Notes: generated by a model not told the origin, from the letters alone. A stretch of 64,000 nucleotides of DNA from Syngnathus acus (GCF_901709675.1 NC_051094.1:18452501-18516500); one strand, 5' to 3'; numbered from the stretch's first letter, positions 34,486 through 46,846 are shown. Program-made: numbers and translations.

Positions 34486-35540
34486 GCTCAAATCTATAAG
34501 ATCCTAAAGAACTGTAATTGTAATTGCTGTAATTTGTTTTTTTTTTCAAAAACCTTTCACTTGTAGTGAAGTTAGTTCAAGAACTTGGACATAAGAATTA
34601 CAATAAAATTAACGCTAGAGTGTTGCATTACAGCCAGAACTATTTTTTTATAAAACAAAACTATATAACTTAATACATGCATGAGAGAAAAAAGCTGACT
34701 GACACTAATACCATGATGTGCCATCTTAAGATTCTAAGATCTTTTAATGTATTATCCTCAGTGGCCAAGCTTGAAAGGGAAAGGGAAAGAAGGGAATGAA
34801 TGGATTCCATTAATTTAATTGAAGCAAGCCTTGACAAGAAATAAAACATCTTAGACCCACATCTCTTCAGGGTTGGTGCTGGGCTTCATCGTAAACAAGC
34901 CGTGATCCGTAAACAAAGCCCAAAGAGCACTGCTTGTGCTGTACAGACATCAAGGCCATGGAATATGTCAGAAATGGGTTTGAATGGATATTCAAGTAAA
35001 CCCCCACCCACCTCCCAGTGCACTCCTCTTAAGTATTCAGGCACTATACTGCCCATTGTGCCTCAGTTTGTGGATATTTTGATGCCGGTAGCTTGCTATT
35101 TGTGTGACGGTACTTGCTGTGGATCAAGGGAGACATTCACTCAAAGCTGCACTGAAATATACATAGAAGTAATCATTGAATCCAAATGATAAGGACCACT
35201 TTGATGTCTCATCAAATAGTATTCTCCCTCACCATAATGCACGGTAAGCTAATGTACAGTTGGATATTTTACACACATAAAAGGATGACAGCTGCAACAC
35301 ATAATGACTGATTACGCACGAACTACATAATATATTGCAATTCCCTCAGAAATGTCTTCTGTCTTAAATACTAATAGATACTGTTGCTAGCCAGCATTGA
35401 AGACTGTAGCAATAATATCAGTTAATCACAGCAATCCACAGATACGTACTATGCTATACTTTTGTGATCCCAACAAGTTTCAAAATGCTGATGCACACAA
35501 ATGAATTGGGGAATTTTTGTTTCTAAGAATACAAGAAAGG
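34486..35540. other. Unassigned AT-rich sequence
   Basis: No recognised coding domain or terminal repeats. Confidence 0.5.
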
Positions 35541-36010
35541 CAGGGCGACACTGATTAGCACGTCCGCCTCACAGTTAGGAAGGTGTGGGTTCGATTCCAC
35601 ACTCCCTGTGTGGAGTTTGCACGTTCTCTCCGTGCCCGCATGGGTTTTCTCCAGACACTCTGGTTTCCTCCCACAGCCCCAATTGATTGAGCACTCCAAA
35701 TTGGGAGTGCGGGTGGTTGTTTGTCTACAGCAGCGGTGGCCAACCCGCGGCTCGCGAGCCGCATGCGGCTCTTTGGCTGGTTTCATGCGGCTCTTTTACG
35801 TTCATATCAACATTTGTGTTTATTTTTCGTGCGTATTTGCTTCGCTTGAGTTCAATATGGTATTTTGGTCAAACGCGCATGCGCGTGAGGTGAAATCCCG
35901 CAAAGGAGGAGGGACAAACAGAGCGATTGGTTTTGCCGGCTTTTTATGAATGGCGACTGTGACTACGGGGGCCCATTAGGTCCGGAAAAGCTGACAAGAC
36001 GCTTGCCAAA

Positions 36011-36475
36011 ATGGCAAGGAAAAAATGCACAGCTAAACGAATATATGACGATGAACACAGGACGTTTTTAACAGAGTTAAAGTTGTTTTTTGTTGAACGC
36101 TATGGCAAGCCATTCTGCCTGATATGTCGGACGTCATTGGCGCATTTAAAAGCTTCAAATGGTCAGCGCCACTTCAGCTCACTTCATGCCAATATCGATA
36201 AGGACTTTGCAAAAGGGACAGAATTTCGCAAGCACAAGTTTGGAGACTTTGAAAAGTCAGGCAGAAAAATAGGTACAGTTTTTCCAAAAAATTACGAAGC
36301 ACTCAGGGACTGTCACACTTGCATTGTTTCAACTGGCTTGGAACATTGCACGGGCTAAAAAGCCATACAATGAAGTGGAGTTCGTTAAAATATGCCTCAG
36401 TGACGTTATTGAAATCTTGTCTCCTGAAAACGACAAACTAAAACGAATGGTCTGTCCCGCCACACATAGTAAGTG
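36011..36475 (+). pseudogene. hAT transposase N-terminus
   Basis: MARKKCTAKRIYDDEHRTFL leads into a zinc-finger-like segment (CLICRTSLAHLK...HFSSLH), a DNA-binding BED-type finger, to residue 115. A frameshift near 36335 moves to a frame reading RAKKPYNEVEFVKICLSDVI. The catalytic core and dimerisation domain are missing. Confidence 0.8.
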
Positions 36476-36669
36476 AAAAAACGTATTATGTTTTTGTTTG
36501 TGGAATTTGTTGAACTGAGAGTTTGTCTGTGTGAGACAATGCACACAATGTTCATTGTTGAAAATGTGGTCTTTGGTCTGTGGTTTTAGTACTGTAGGAG
36601 TCAATTTGTCATTATCATGTTGGTGCGTGACATAATAATGTCACACAATAAATTTGGCTGAGCAGAGGG

Positions 36670-36700
<31 letters not shown>

Positions 36701-36740
36701 TGTGTGTGTTTGCGTGTGCGTGTTTGTGTGTGGGGGGGTG
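36670..36740. repeat. (TG)n microsatellite
   Basis: Uninterrupted tgtgtg run at 36670-36697, then impure TG/CG repeats. Confidence 0.9.
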
Positions 36741-36972
36741 TTCATGTGTGCTCATGTGTATGATGTGGCTCTTTGCGATGACACAGTAAAAAATGTGGCT
36801 CTTAGTCTCTGACTGGTTGGCCACCCCTGGTCTACAGTATGTGTTCCCTGCGATTGGCTGGCAACTGGTTCAGGGTGTCCCCCTCCTACTGACCGATGAC
36901 TGCTGGGATAGGCTCCAGCGCGCCCGTGACCCCCGTGGGGACAAGCAGTATAGAAAATGGATGAATGGATGA

Positions 36973-37650
36973 AGAAAGGCAAACAACAATGGTCTACAGA
37001 CTTGAATGGTTGAGAATGTCTTCACGGATGCCGTATGTGTGTGTCAATATGTACTGTTAAGCACTATCTGGCATTCTGTTTGCAAAAGGTGCTATTTGTA
37101 TCGATAAGCGTTTGCTTGTTTGCTTGCTCCCACATTGTCACAGAACAGTGGGGATAATTTACATGATGAACTCCACATAGAGTTTCTTACCCAGTTCAGC
37201 CTCTGGATTGCACTGTCTGAAGCAATATTATGCAGAAGCAGGATCATTGTAGATACACCTACATCACCCATGCATACAACTTGTTTAGTGAAGTTGTCGA
37301 CATTGAAGTGGTATTTGAGCTTGATAATGAGTTAAAATGCTTATTTTTCTACACACTCTGGGCTCTTCTGCAAATCGAAGCATCTGGCCACAGAATAAAC
37401 TAACTGGCAAAAGGACAGCCAGCAGCGGAGTAGCACAAAAAGAGACATTCAAACACTGGCCGCAATGCGTGCACTTACAAGCAAAGCATTCACACATATG
37501 TTATTCTGATTATTTTTATTTTCATTCCACTCACTTTCTTCCCAATGCGCCCACATAATACGTATATTCGATTTACACTGCTCCAATTTCAGGATACTCC
37601 ACACGCGTTATTTTTCCCATTTTACATACTTAGAGCTTTTGCACAATTAA
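36973..37650. other. Unassigned sequence
   Basis: No domain or terminal repeat recognised. Confidence 0.45.
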
Positions 37651-38190
37651 ATATTTTTCATGAAAAAAACCCATTCATTTCCAATAGGACAACACAAAAT
37701 ATTCAGCATCCCACATTCCTCAATACAACTGAGCATTAGTTCAAGAACTACTTTGTCCTGGCTTTATCTCATTTGGTAAGGGTGCTTACCCATTGACCAA
37801 GCAGTTTATTGTTCAAACCCTGCTTCTAATGTATGTTATTAATATCTCAATGAACAATGTGTTACATGCCAACAGGTTTTACCAAATGATTAAATACTAC
37901 TCAGTGTCCATTCAAAATAATTTCAGGTGTCCCTCGCCTACTGCTTGAAGTTAGCCGGGATAGGCTCCAGCATGCCCGCAACCCTCGTGATGACAAGTGG
38001 TTCTGTAAATGAATGGATAGATAAAAATTTCCCCATCCATTTTCAATATAATTGAACATTTATTCTGGTACTACTTTGTCTTGATTTTAACTCACTTTAA
38101 AGGGTCCTTACCCATTAACCAGTGCTTTTGTTCATGGGTTCATGTCCCGCCTTAAACTCTAAATTATTGATATCTCCACTTTACACCGTT
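37651..38190. repeat. Decayed direct duplication around a SINE tail fragment
   Basis: The segment near 37725-37850 (ACTACTTTGTCCTGGCTTTA, GGTGCTTACCCATTGACCA) recurs at 38058-38185 (ACTACTTTGTCTTGATTTTA, GGTCCTTACCCATTAACCA). Between them, 37922-38026 matches the 3' end of the (GATG)n SINE family. Confidence 0.72.
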
Positions 38191-38421
38191 TTAAAGTTCG
38201 GCAAATATGCAGGCAAGAGTAGCAACTTACTATCCCAGTTGAACTAATAGTACGTAAAACTACAAATCACATGACATTATTTAGTCAATCTCAGGCATAG
38301 GTACGCAACAGCTGTGGGTGAGAATTTTCAGTAGTTGGGTTTAATTTTCCATTACAAGCAAAGGAGCTGCTTCCATGTTTGCAGGGAAGCATACATACCA
38401 TTGAAATTTGCTAGCAATGCT

Positions 38422-38834
38422 TGTTAGAGTGGTGCTCACTCTAACTTATTTTTGCAAGAACCACACGGGAGACAGTCTGCCCTTTTAAACACCTGCAGGT
38501 GGAGAGTCATTCGTCGCTGTGCGTACAGCGATGATCGAATGAGGTCTGACTCAGGCCTCTTGCAGGAGCATTTTTATTGAGAGAAACAGGGTGGGGGTGA
38601 GAGTGGACAGGATGGGGTTGAAGCCCCTGGCCTGCTGATCAAAGCATAGCAGGGGGTCTTTTACGACGTTGTGTAAACAAAACAACTTTGATTGCTTCCT
38701 CTGCAGCTGGTCAATCAGTTCAAAAGATCTTAGCACTTTGTTCTACTACTTTTAAGACAGGACAAGCTAGGTTATTTATTACAGGTTACATTCCAACATA
38801 ATCATACGATCAAGATAATCTGTAAACCCTAACA
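38422..38834 (-). mobile_element. Solo LTR, family B copy 2
   Basis: 413 bp, starting TGTTAGGGTTTACAGATTAT on the minus strand and ending CTCTAACA. A perfect 5-bp TSD, atgct, lies at 38417-38421 and 38835-38839. It contains CAATAAAAATGC as a polyadenylation region. Its family member is at 1092-4701. Confidence 0.88.
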
Positions 38835-38839
38835 ATGCT

Positions 38840-39612
38840 CTTTATTTGTTGTTACAGTTTGGTGATGTTTATTACAAGTAAAAATAGCCTAAAGCGTTAG
38901 CCTATTGGTAAGGTGGCCAGCTTCTGCCATGAGGAGCAATAAGCCACACACGCACTGTCTTAAATTGACATTGACCGGTGGGCGGATCGATCCTAGTATT
39001 GATAGTATCAATACCACCGCTAGTATTGATATTGAACAATATTCGCGTGATGAGATTAATACACAAGCTTTTTTTTTCTTTCCTTCAGCGGAATCAGAAT
39101 TATCTAAGTCTGCCGTGCCGGCCTCTCAGCCTGAGAGCAGCACACTCCGATGCTCCCCCTCCCCTCTCGTCTTTCGACGTCGCATTGGCTCAGTCAGCGG
39201 CACTAGCCAGGCAACCATGCAGGCTCAGCCTGGCCGCCCCCTCAGCACTTGATGTGCATTCCAGTTCTTTTAAGTAAACTGAATCTTTAGAATCAGTTTC
39301 TTCACTCACTGGCAAGCAGTCGCCTACTTCCTCCTCATGCACATACACAATCAGCAAGGCGGCTAGATTTGAGGAGAAGGGCGTGACTCTTCTGCGAACG
39401 ATTACAGAGAAGCCTGGAATAGAGTGAAATGGAACGGAGTGGCAGTTCTATTGACAATGTACTGTACATGTGAGGCAGTCGAACAAAATCCCGGACAGTT
39501 TTTGAAATTCCCCCCGGACAGATTTTTGGGGCGGAAAAGTAGAACATGTCCGGGGAAAAGAGGACATCTGGTCACCCTAGTTTCAGTGAGTGGTCCTTTC
39601 TTTCCTTGGCAA
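38840..39612. other. Unassigned sequence
   Basis: A short run of TATTGAT repeats (38995-39035) is the only structure noticed. No gene recognised. Confidence 0.45.
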
Positions 39613-40258
39613 ATCGTAAATCTACATTCTGGCTTACATAGTTCAAGTTCACTCACTGAATTGTTCACGCCAGGACACGCAACACCCTCACTGGCTGATC
39701 TGTTGATGCACGGGAAAGTCAGCACTCGTTCCCTCAATGATTCGTTCTCGCGATGAACGGGAAATGCAAATCACTCACTCACTGACTCGTTCACTCACAG
39801 ATCCATTCAGTTGATGAACGGGAAATGCAGTTCACTGACTCGTTCGTGAACGGGAAGTTACGTCATTTTCTCCTTCGTTTTGTTTTATGGCGAGGTAGCA
39901 CCATCTTCAATGCGCATTACCGACACCGCCTGTGTGGGATAAGTTACGTTATTGCATATTGGTTGAAGTCATATGAACTGAAAAAAGAAAGAATCACTTC
40001 AGGAAGTGATCGGTTCACTCACCTTCACTGAAAAGATTCGTTCTTTTGAACTCACCTGCCAACACTACTTGTGTCTCCACTTTCCAGCCTCCCGCACTTT
40101 ATTCACTCAGTCTGCGTCAACAGATCAGCAGCACCTCAGACTTGCACTTCATTACACACATACTATCATGTCTCCACTCCTTGATCGCCCAGCGGAGTAT
40201 CTGCTTGTCTGCGTGTCTGTTTGTCACTCCTGATCGGATCGTCCTGTTTGCCCGTCAT
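39613..40258. repeat. GTTC-rich repeat, unit 0 of the array
   Basis: 39613-39865 matches 40800-41055 of the next unit (CTACATTCTGGCTTACATAG, GATGAACGGGAAATGCA, CGTTCGTGAACGGGAAGTTA). 39985-40258 matches 12114-12370 instead, so the family has more than one 3' version. Confidence 0.82.
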
Positions 40259-40550
40259 AAAATTCTAAAAGGTCTTGTGCGGATGCCCTCGCCTTGGGCA
40301 GCGGTGGTGCGACAGCTGGTCAGCACGGCAATGTCAGAGCAGAGGCAGAGGATGGTGGCAGCCTTGAAACATGAAGGGACGATGGCCTGCCGCAGGGAAA
40401 TGTTAAAGATGTCCGTGAAGACACCCATCAGCTCCCCAGCGCAGTCCTTCAGCGCTCGACCTGGGATGTTGTCAGGGCGCGCCGCCTTATGGGTGTTGAT
40501 AGCGGCAAGCGCCCTCCTCACGTTATCGGCAGAGAGGCACAGGGGCTGCT
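40255..40550 (-). pseudogene. Rex1-like LINE RT fragment
   Basis: The minus frame reads VRRALAAINTHKAARPDNIP, GRALKDCAGELMGVFTDIFN and SLRQAIVPSCFKAATIL, the first RT blocks of a Rex1-like LINE. Both ends are truncated and no tail is present. Confidence 0.85.
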
Positions 40551-41391
40551 CATATTGTCATATAAAGCAGTTAACCAAATGTCTGATTTTTATGTTTTGA
40601 TTGGCGAATACAAAAACAAGGAATAAAACACTAGACAAGTTATAACATAAATGTTTATTAAAATACTAATAATACTAATAATAATAAAAGTACATCTCAA
40701 ACCAGCAATCTAATGTGAAGCTGCAGTCGATATATTGGATAATAATATTTAGGCATGTATATGCATACACGTTATTTAAAACCTACTATAAGTAAATCGT
40801 ATATCTACATTCTGGCTTACATAGTTCACGCCAGGAGACGCAACATGTTCACTGACTGATCCGTTGATGCACGGGAAGGCAGTTCACTAATTGACTCGTT
40901 CGCGAACGAGAAAGTCAGGATTCGTTCCCTCGCTGATCCGTTCTCACGATTAACTGGAATTGCAAATCACTCACTCACTGATTCGTTCACTCACAGATTC
41001 GTTCGTTGGTGAACGGGTAATGCAATTCACGAATCGTTCGTGAACGGGAAGTTACGTCACTGACTCGTAAAGTCCCGCCTCCATCTAACGCTCGCTGGCG
41101 TGCTGATTGGTCGTTCACCAAGATTCACGAGTGAGTGACGGACAGCATTGCTGCTGTGCCATTGCCAGCCGACACACGTTATGCCGACATTAATGTTTGA
41201 ATTTTGTATTTGTTGGCTTGTAGTTGATGGTGTTAATATACCGAATGTGTTTGTGTTTGAATAAAAGGTTGGAAAAAAAACGTTATGCCGACATTTGTTA
41301 TTTTGGGGGGCACCAACTCATATAACAACGTAAAACACATATACATATTGTCATATAAAGCAGTTAACCAAATGTCAGATTTTTATGTTTT
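40551..41391. repeat. 0.79-kb array, unit 1 and start of unit 2
   Basis: Unit 1 runs 40551-41343; the start marker CATATTGTCATATAAAGCAG recurs at 41344, a period of 793 bp. The unit contains an (AAT)n-like tract, the GTTC-rich region and GTTTGAATAAAAGGTTGG. Unit 2 resumes at 47277, 54347 and 61976, after three insertions. No coding content. Confidence 0.87.
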
Positions 41392-41654
41392 TGAAGGAAT
41401 GTGGTCGAAATACAAAAAGTCCTGCCTAGCTACAAAAACAGATATGCTCAAACCTCATTGAATAAAGTACATAAGCAGACAAGTATATTCACATATTATA
41501 TCAATAAAAGAAACATTTTAAGCATATAATTATACCTGCACATCAAACCAATAAAGAAGACATAACTAGACATTTTTATATATGGTGATGACATAGGTTT
41601 TTATAACTTCATGATCTGATATGTATTTCTGTGCACTTTGAAATAACAAATGTT

Positions 41655-42660
41655 TGTTTATATATTGCCTGAATAGCATAACGACCCTTAGGGAACTGTT
41701 TAATGCATGCCTGATGTTATTCTAATTCACGGACACGGCCCAAGGTGTCTAAGAATGTTTTGTACTTGATTATATCTTATATTTTGATTAATGCTTGATG
41801 TGACGTCGTATTTTGCCTAATGCTGGACACCAGCCTTGGATTACGATTGAATGTTCTGGACAGAAAGAAAATGTTTTGACAAATAATGAAAACTACGGTC
41901 GGAAGCATAATTAAACTAAGAATGTGACAAACAAATAAATGCATGGTAAGTGGTGAGTAAGACCTTTGCATAGTCAGGGAACATTAACGAATTGATGATG
42001 TCACACACAAAACTTCACATAAGTCCGTACAAAATGACAAAAGTGGAAGGATGACGAATGGACGAGGTGTGACAGTGTATGTGCAAGAATGGAGGAGAAT
42101 GTTTACAAGAAGGTCACTTGGAGATAAAACCAGCAGGTGCCAAAAGGAGACAGCCAAGAACCCGGCCAAAGATGATCGCCAAGGCCGAAAGACGAAAAGG
42201 AAAACAACAGCCCCCACACACATCGAATCGCCCATAATCATCACCCAAGCCCACGGAACCAGCTCTCACCGAACCAGCACCCACTCCCATGGAATCAAAC
42301 TCTCCTGTGAACTTGCCCCACTCATCACCCATCAAACTCGGCCCACACCGGCATGTGCAACTGAATATAAGTTGACCAAAGAACCTTGAACGTTGCCTTT
42401 TCTGAATGGAGACTTTCTGCTCTTGAGCATGGTCGCACGAAAGGCCCAGCGCTGTATTGTACTTTCCTGAAAACAGAGCTTTCTTAACAAGAATTGTGAT
42501 TGAACTCAACCGATCTGTGTAAGTCTAAATTTTGTTTCGGTGTCTCAGTCTTTTCCTTATATTGCCAAAGAAAACGAACAGGCAGGGAGTAAATTGGATA
42601 ACAGGTGATTGCCGTGAGGCGCGGACAGCGCGCTTTCCAAATTGTGGACCAAATCCAACA
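41655..42660 (+). mobile_element. LTR-like block, longer copy
   Basis: The first ~410 bp and last ~75 bp match 46847-47276; the middle (about 42065-42583) is missing from the other copy. TATA-like GAATATAAG is at 42363. TGTT...AACA ends. Confidence 0.62.
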
Positions 42661-42662
42661 AA

Positions 42663-42680
42663 TGGTGACCATCCGACGTT
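42663..42680 (+). other. Possible primer-binding site
   Basis: TGGTGACCATCCGACGTT starts two bases after the LTR-like block, the usual place for a tRNA primer-binding site. The matching tRNA was not identified. Confidence 0.35.
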
Positions 42681-43600
42681 CTTCAGAAGGAAAAGTACAT
42701 GCTCCAGGAAGGATTATTTCTTCTCCGCTCTTGCTCAACAATATTGCAGTCCGATCGGCGCAAAAGGTAAGGGGGAACCTGTTTTCTCAATAAAAATCTC
42801 CCAGTTCAGCAATATTGTGGAGTGAAAGCGGAATAAAATTAAAAATGATAATTTTAGCTCTGTGTTCAGGAATAGTGGTTGTATATACGTACATTTATGC
42901 TTGTATGGAAACTGGTGAAAAAGTGACGTCTTGTGGAAAAGAAAAGGAGAAAGGTGTTGAGGACTTCGTCTGATCAGCGAAGGAAACTCACACCGTGGAG
43001 AACTTGTGGAGTGCCAGTGACTAGCATATGGGCACCAGAGTGGCCTCAATAGTAGACACTAAGGGACTTATACTGTTGCCTAAGGTCGGGGTCGATTGGA
43101 TCGGCCAGGCCACCATAAGGGTCAGGTACTCGTGGAACTTGTGGGATGCCAATGGCTAGCATATAGGCACCAGAGTGGCCTCTATAGTAGACGCTTGGGG
43201 ACTGTGCGCGCTGTCGCCTAAGGTCGGGGTCGATTGGATCGGCCAGGCCACCATACGGGTCGGGGACTCGTGAAACATAAAAATAATAAAAACAATAAAA
43301 AATATAATAAATAAATAAAGTGTAAAAATTGTGGTGTATAATAGGTTTGATTGTTTATATGGCAGCAACGGTGTTCAGAGTGTATCTCCGGGGTGCTGAA
43401 TTGGGTGGCTTCTGAGTGGGCAAGTGCAGGCTTGGCTGTCAGGTGGGACAGCGGCGCAGCTGGAGAAGTGAGAACAATAAGTTGATTTGTATAAAATAGT
43501 TGATTTTTTGATTTGGTATTTGAGTTGGTGTCAGAAAAATGGCTGAACAAGAATTTGATAAAGAATGTACGTACATATATAATTAGCATGAAGGTTGTAT
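42681..43600. repeat. Leader-like region with a 135-bp tandem duplication
   Basis: The block beginning GAACTTGTGG at 43000 recurs at 43135, each including AAGGTCGGGGTCGATTGGAT. Possible splice donor AAGGTAAG at 42765. No coding domain recognised. Confidence 0.7.
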
Positions 43601-44656
43601 CCCATTGTGTGGTGCGGTTAAACTAACTATTTTTGTTTTCAAAAGGGTGCGGCTCTAAAGTTTGGGCCAAACGGTCAGGTGGGTACAAATGCATATTTAG
43701 GACAGAGGTGGGGGGTCGCATTGTGTGACGTGGTGGTGGCGAGGCTCTCCGCACTTCAGATGCCCCCCCCCCCCCCCCCACACTTGTCATCGGCTGGGAA
43801 GATTGCCATGTTGTGAGTTGTGTCTATGTTGCGGGCCCGTGTGTGTGTTATCTATGTTTGTCTTTGTGTACCAGTTTGTTATAAATGATGGAATTGGGCT
43901 AAAATGGTGCATGAAAGTTGGGTGCTAGACAATGGTTTATCAGATTTGCACTGTTAAAGGTAGAATTTTGAAATTATAGAATAATCTGAGGGTTGTGGGC
44001 AGAAACTGGTCCAAAGGGGAGAGTGCCCAGCCCTCATATTAAAAAAAAGTGAGAATAAGAGAGAACAAGCATTATTGAATTGGATAAAATTAGATTGTGA
44101 TTTCAGATGTTAAATTTAGGAGGAATTATTGATTGGTTATGACATAAGACTGTACGAGGTAAGGTAAGGATAAGTCAAAGATTTGAATCACTTAGAGTTA
44201 ATAAACAACAAATAAAAACGACATTGCAAAGGGGCACGTTTTATTAAAAGAACACCAAGTAAAGTATTAAGTAGGGGGCATTCATGATTGGGATTAAATT
44301 AAGGATAAAATTAGGTCAATAAATAGAAATCAATGGTGCGCTACATAAAAAGGCTAAAATTTTAATGAGGAAATATTTGGAGTACTGTGTTGGTACACAT
44401 ATGTCATGGTCCTAGTTTATTTGGTTTTGATTGTGGGTTGGGTTTATTTTGTTTATTGTTAGGTTTTCCTTGTGTTCTTGGGTTAGGGTTCCGGTGTTCC
44501 GTGTTATTCTCTTATCCCCTGCATTGTAAATGTCTTCTTTATTTAGGAATTTAGTGAGGAGAGAATTGATCAATTGATGAGGGTTAATAATTGTACAAAG
44601 TCTACTCACATGTTTTGAGGGACAACGACAACATTATGTTTAATTTGCAGGCCATT
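43601..44656. other. Unassigned sequence with a poly-C run
   Basis: A run of about 18 C residues lies near 43762-43780. No gene recognised. Confidence 0.45.
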
Positions 44657-44664
44657 ATTTAGTA

Positions 44665-45696
44665 CAGGGGTGGGCAAACTTTTTGACTTGCCGAATTGGG
44701 TTCTAAATTTTGACCGGGGGGCCGAACCAGGAGCAGATGGATGTAGTGTTTGTGTGAAGTAATATAAATGACATGTAAAGGTCATTGCATAAAAGGTTTT
44801 TACTTTTAGTAGATACTAAAGCATGGATATTAAAAAAAGCTTTTTGAAAACAAATGCATTTATTAACAGCATTAAAAAAATATTTCACCAAAAAACTACT
44901 ATCAGTGATTCTTATTAAATACGACACTGTTATGATGAATAACATTTTCCATCACTTCCGCGCCTGCAGGTCAGATTTATGAAATATGTTTATCTAATGA
45001 GGCGAAATCACATCCAACGGCAAACATTCTGACCAAATACATCATCTTGAAGAATTAGTGAAAGAATACATCTAAATAAAGTAATAAAGAAATCAATAGT
45101 ATTGTTGGTTTCCCTTTTTTGCTAGTGCATCATAGTCTGGAGTAAAATTTGTTGTGGTAATTCTTAGGATAGAGCCGAGGTGTCGGTCCGTTAACCTAGA
45201 TCTGTGACGGGCTTTGTTGACGTTGATGTGGCTGAACGTCTTCTCACACACGTAGGTCGAGCCAAATTGTCCACTCTTTTTTAACATTCGGCACTCAGTG
45301 TCCACCTTTCTTTTCTTCGGGCCACTCATTTTAATGGAATGATTCCAGGGGAAGGTTTGTGGGTGGCATTAGCATAAAACTGTATCTGAAAACTCAGCGC
45401 GCGAATTACGAGAATATTGACGACACAGCCTACACTCGAAATTCGGCACTGATAGATGAAATACTACGTACTACTGAGTACGCACACGCACTTGTGAGTG
45501 TGCACCGAGCTTTCTGACACGGCTCCCGGGAGTAAATGCGCGGGCGGGCGCTTCCCCATCTACTGGGGAAACATAGTAATTGCAGGGAAAATGACCCAAA
45601 AAAAATTAATAATACAATTTATTCAGGTTTGGCGGGCCGGATTAAACGGCCCCGTTGGCCGGATGTGGCCCGCGGGCCGTAATTTGCCCATGTGTG
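44665..45696 (-). mobile_element. Internally deleted hAT (GTF2IRD2-like/Charlie8-type), 1032 bp
   Basis: The left TIR is CAGGGGTGGGCAAACT; the right end, AATTTGCCCATGTGTG, is its decayed complement. TSD atttagta/gtttagta (44657-44664, 45697-45704), 7 of 8 identical with central TA. The same TIR family as the longer element at 58869-61426. Confidence 0.87.
45093..45329 (-). pseudogene. hAT transposase with N- and C-termini fused by deletion
   Basis: 78 codons, open. It begins MSGPKKRKVDTECRMLKKS and then jumps in frame to the C-terminal dimerisation segment FGSTYVCEKTFSHINVNKAR. The full-length relative at 59106-60902 has the same two ends more than 500 codons apart. DNA-binding finger and catalytic residues are gone. 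It could make a small dimerisation-only peptide if transcribed, which is speculation. Confidence 0.85.
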
Positions 45697-45771
45697 GTTT
45701 AGTATGTGATGACAGTGTCTAGATAAGTAGACTGTTTTGTCAAAAATTTTGAGAGTGAAGGAGGAGGTTTG

Positions 45772-46139
45772 TGTCAAAGATTGAGTAGAGCAGGGCGACC
45801 AAATGCAGCGTGGACCAGGGTTTATTGAAAGGAAGGGAGAAAAGGAATGAAGGCACAGGCGGAAAGAAACTCACAGACAGTGAGTGGGAAACGGAACTCC
45901 CCTCAAACCAAGTACAGACTAGGGAGAGGTTCTGACCATGAGCCTCCACACGACACCCGGGGAAAGTAGACTAAGGCACAACAGGTGCGGACACAAACGG
46001 GGAACAACAGTAGACACCGACAGGGAGAAACACACGGGCAGAGTTTAAATACTACATGGGATAACAAGAGGTTACGGTCATGAAGGGGTGCAGCTGAGGG
46101 CAGTTGCCAGCTGAGCGTCCTCTGACACGGCACGTGACA
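45772..46139 (-). mobile_element. Solo LTR, family A copy 4
   Basis: Minus strand TGTCACGTGCCGTG to TTTGACA. Contains the AATAAACCCTGGTCC block near 45820. A perfect 5-bp TSD, gtttg, lies at 45767-45771 and 46140-46144. Confidence 0.87.
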
Positions 46140-46144
46140 GTTTG

Positions 46145-46846
46145 ATTTGTAATCTGGCATTTGTTTGTTTTTAAAGATATATTTAACAGTTTATCTCGGT
46201 GCAGTAAGGTTATAGCAATTTTGAAAGATTTAAAAATAAAAGCTAAATTACATTTTAATTCTGACATATGCCAGCTAACATGGGGATGGAAAATAAATTA
46301 ATTAATACTAGCTCAAATGTGGCATGTGTTGTAAATTGGGCAATGAGACATTCACTTTCAAGCACTATCCTTTATAGCGCTGCTGACAACAATAACTTAT
46401 GAGATGGTAAATCAAGGAGGAGTGTCGTATTTGGAACACAGGCGTTGTATGACCTATAGATTAAACAATAACATTTGCCGCAGACACAACCATGTTCGTA
46501 GAATGTTGAATTACATTACAGTTTATTACAAAGGATTTTGGAACTTAATTTGATGATAAACACTGGAAGTAAAAAAGAAAAAGAAAAAAACAAGCAATGT
46601 AGAAGGGAGTGTGAGTGACGTGCGAAGTGAGAGATGGGAAGAGGAAAAGAAATTATTTATGTGAGACCAGTTTATGATCGAAGGAAAAAGGAATCAAAGA
46701 TTGGAATCAGGATGAAGGAAAAATGCGGGTTGAATATTTGAATGTTGGAAACTATTATTGAAAAGTTGTGTAACAACTTTGAAGAAAGAGGATTTTAGCC
46801 ATGTTAATGGTTAGGGTGGATGGATTCCTCAAAAAAAAAAAAAAAT
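46145..46846. other. Unassigned interior of the retrovirus-like insertion
   Basis: Purine-rich, with a poly-A run (46831-46845) immediately before the second LTR-like block where a polypurine tract would be expected. No coding domain recognised. Confidence 0.45.

Larger units (their letters stand above)
35731..36829 (+). mobile_element. Internally deleted hAT (Charlie-like), 1099 bp
   Basis: The ends are inverted: CAGCGGTGGCCAACC at the left and GGTTGGCCACCCCTG at the right. A perfect 8-bp TSD, gtctacag, lies at 35723-35730 and 36830-36837 and shows the central TA. It keeps only the 5' part of a transposase gene and a (TG)n microsatellite (36670-36740). Confidence 0.93.
35541..36972 (+). mobile_element. 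tRNA-derived SINE, copy 3, split by a hAT
   Basis: The SINE halves are 35541-35730 and 36838-36972, with GGGTTCGATTCC intact and a short GGATGAATGGATG tail. The central interruption is a hAT with an 8-bp TSD. Confidence 0.9.
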
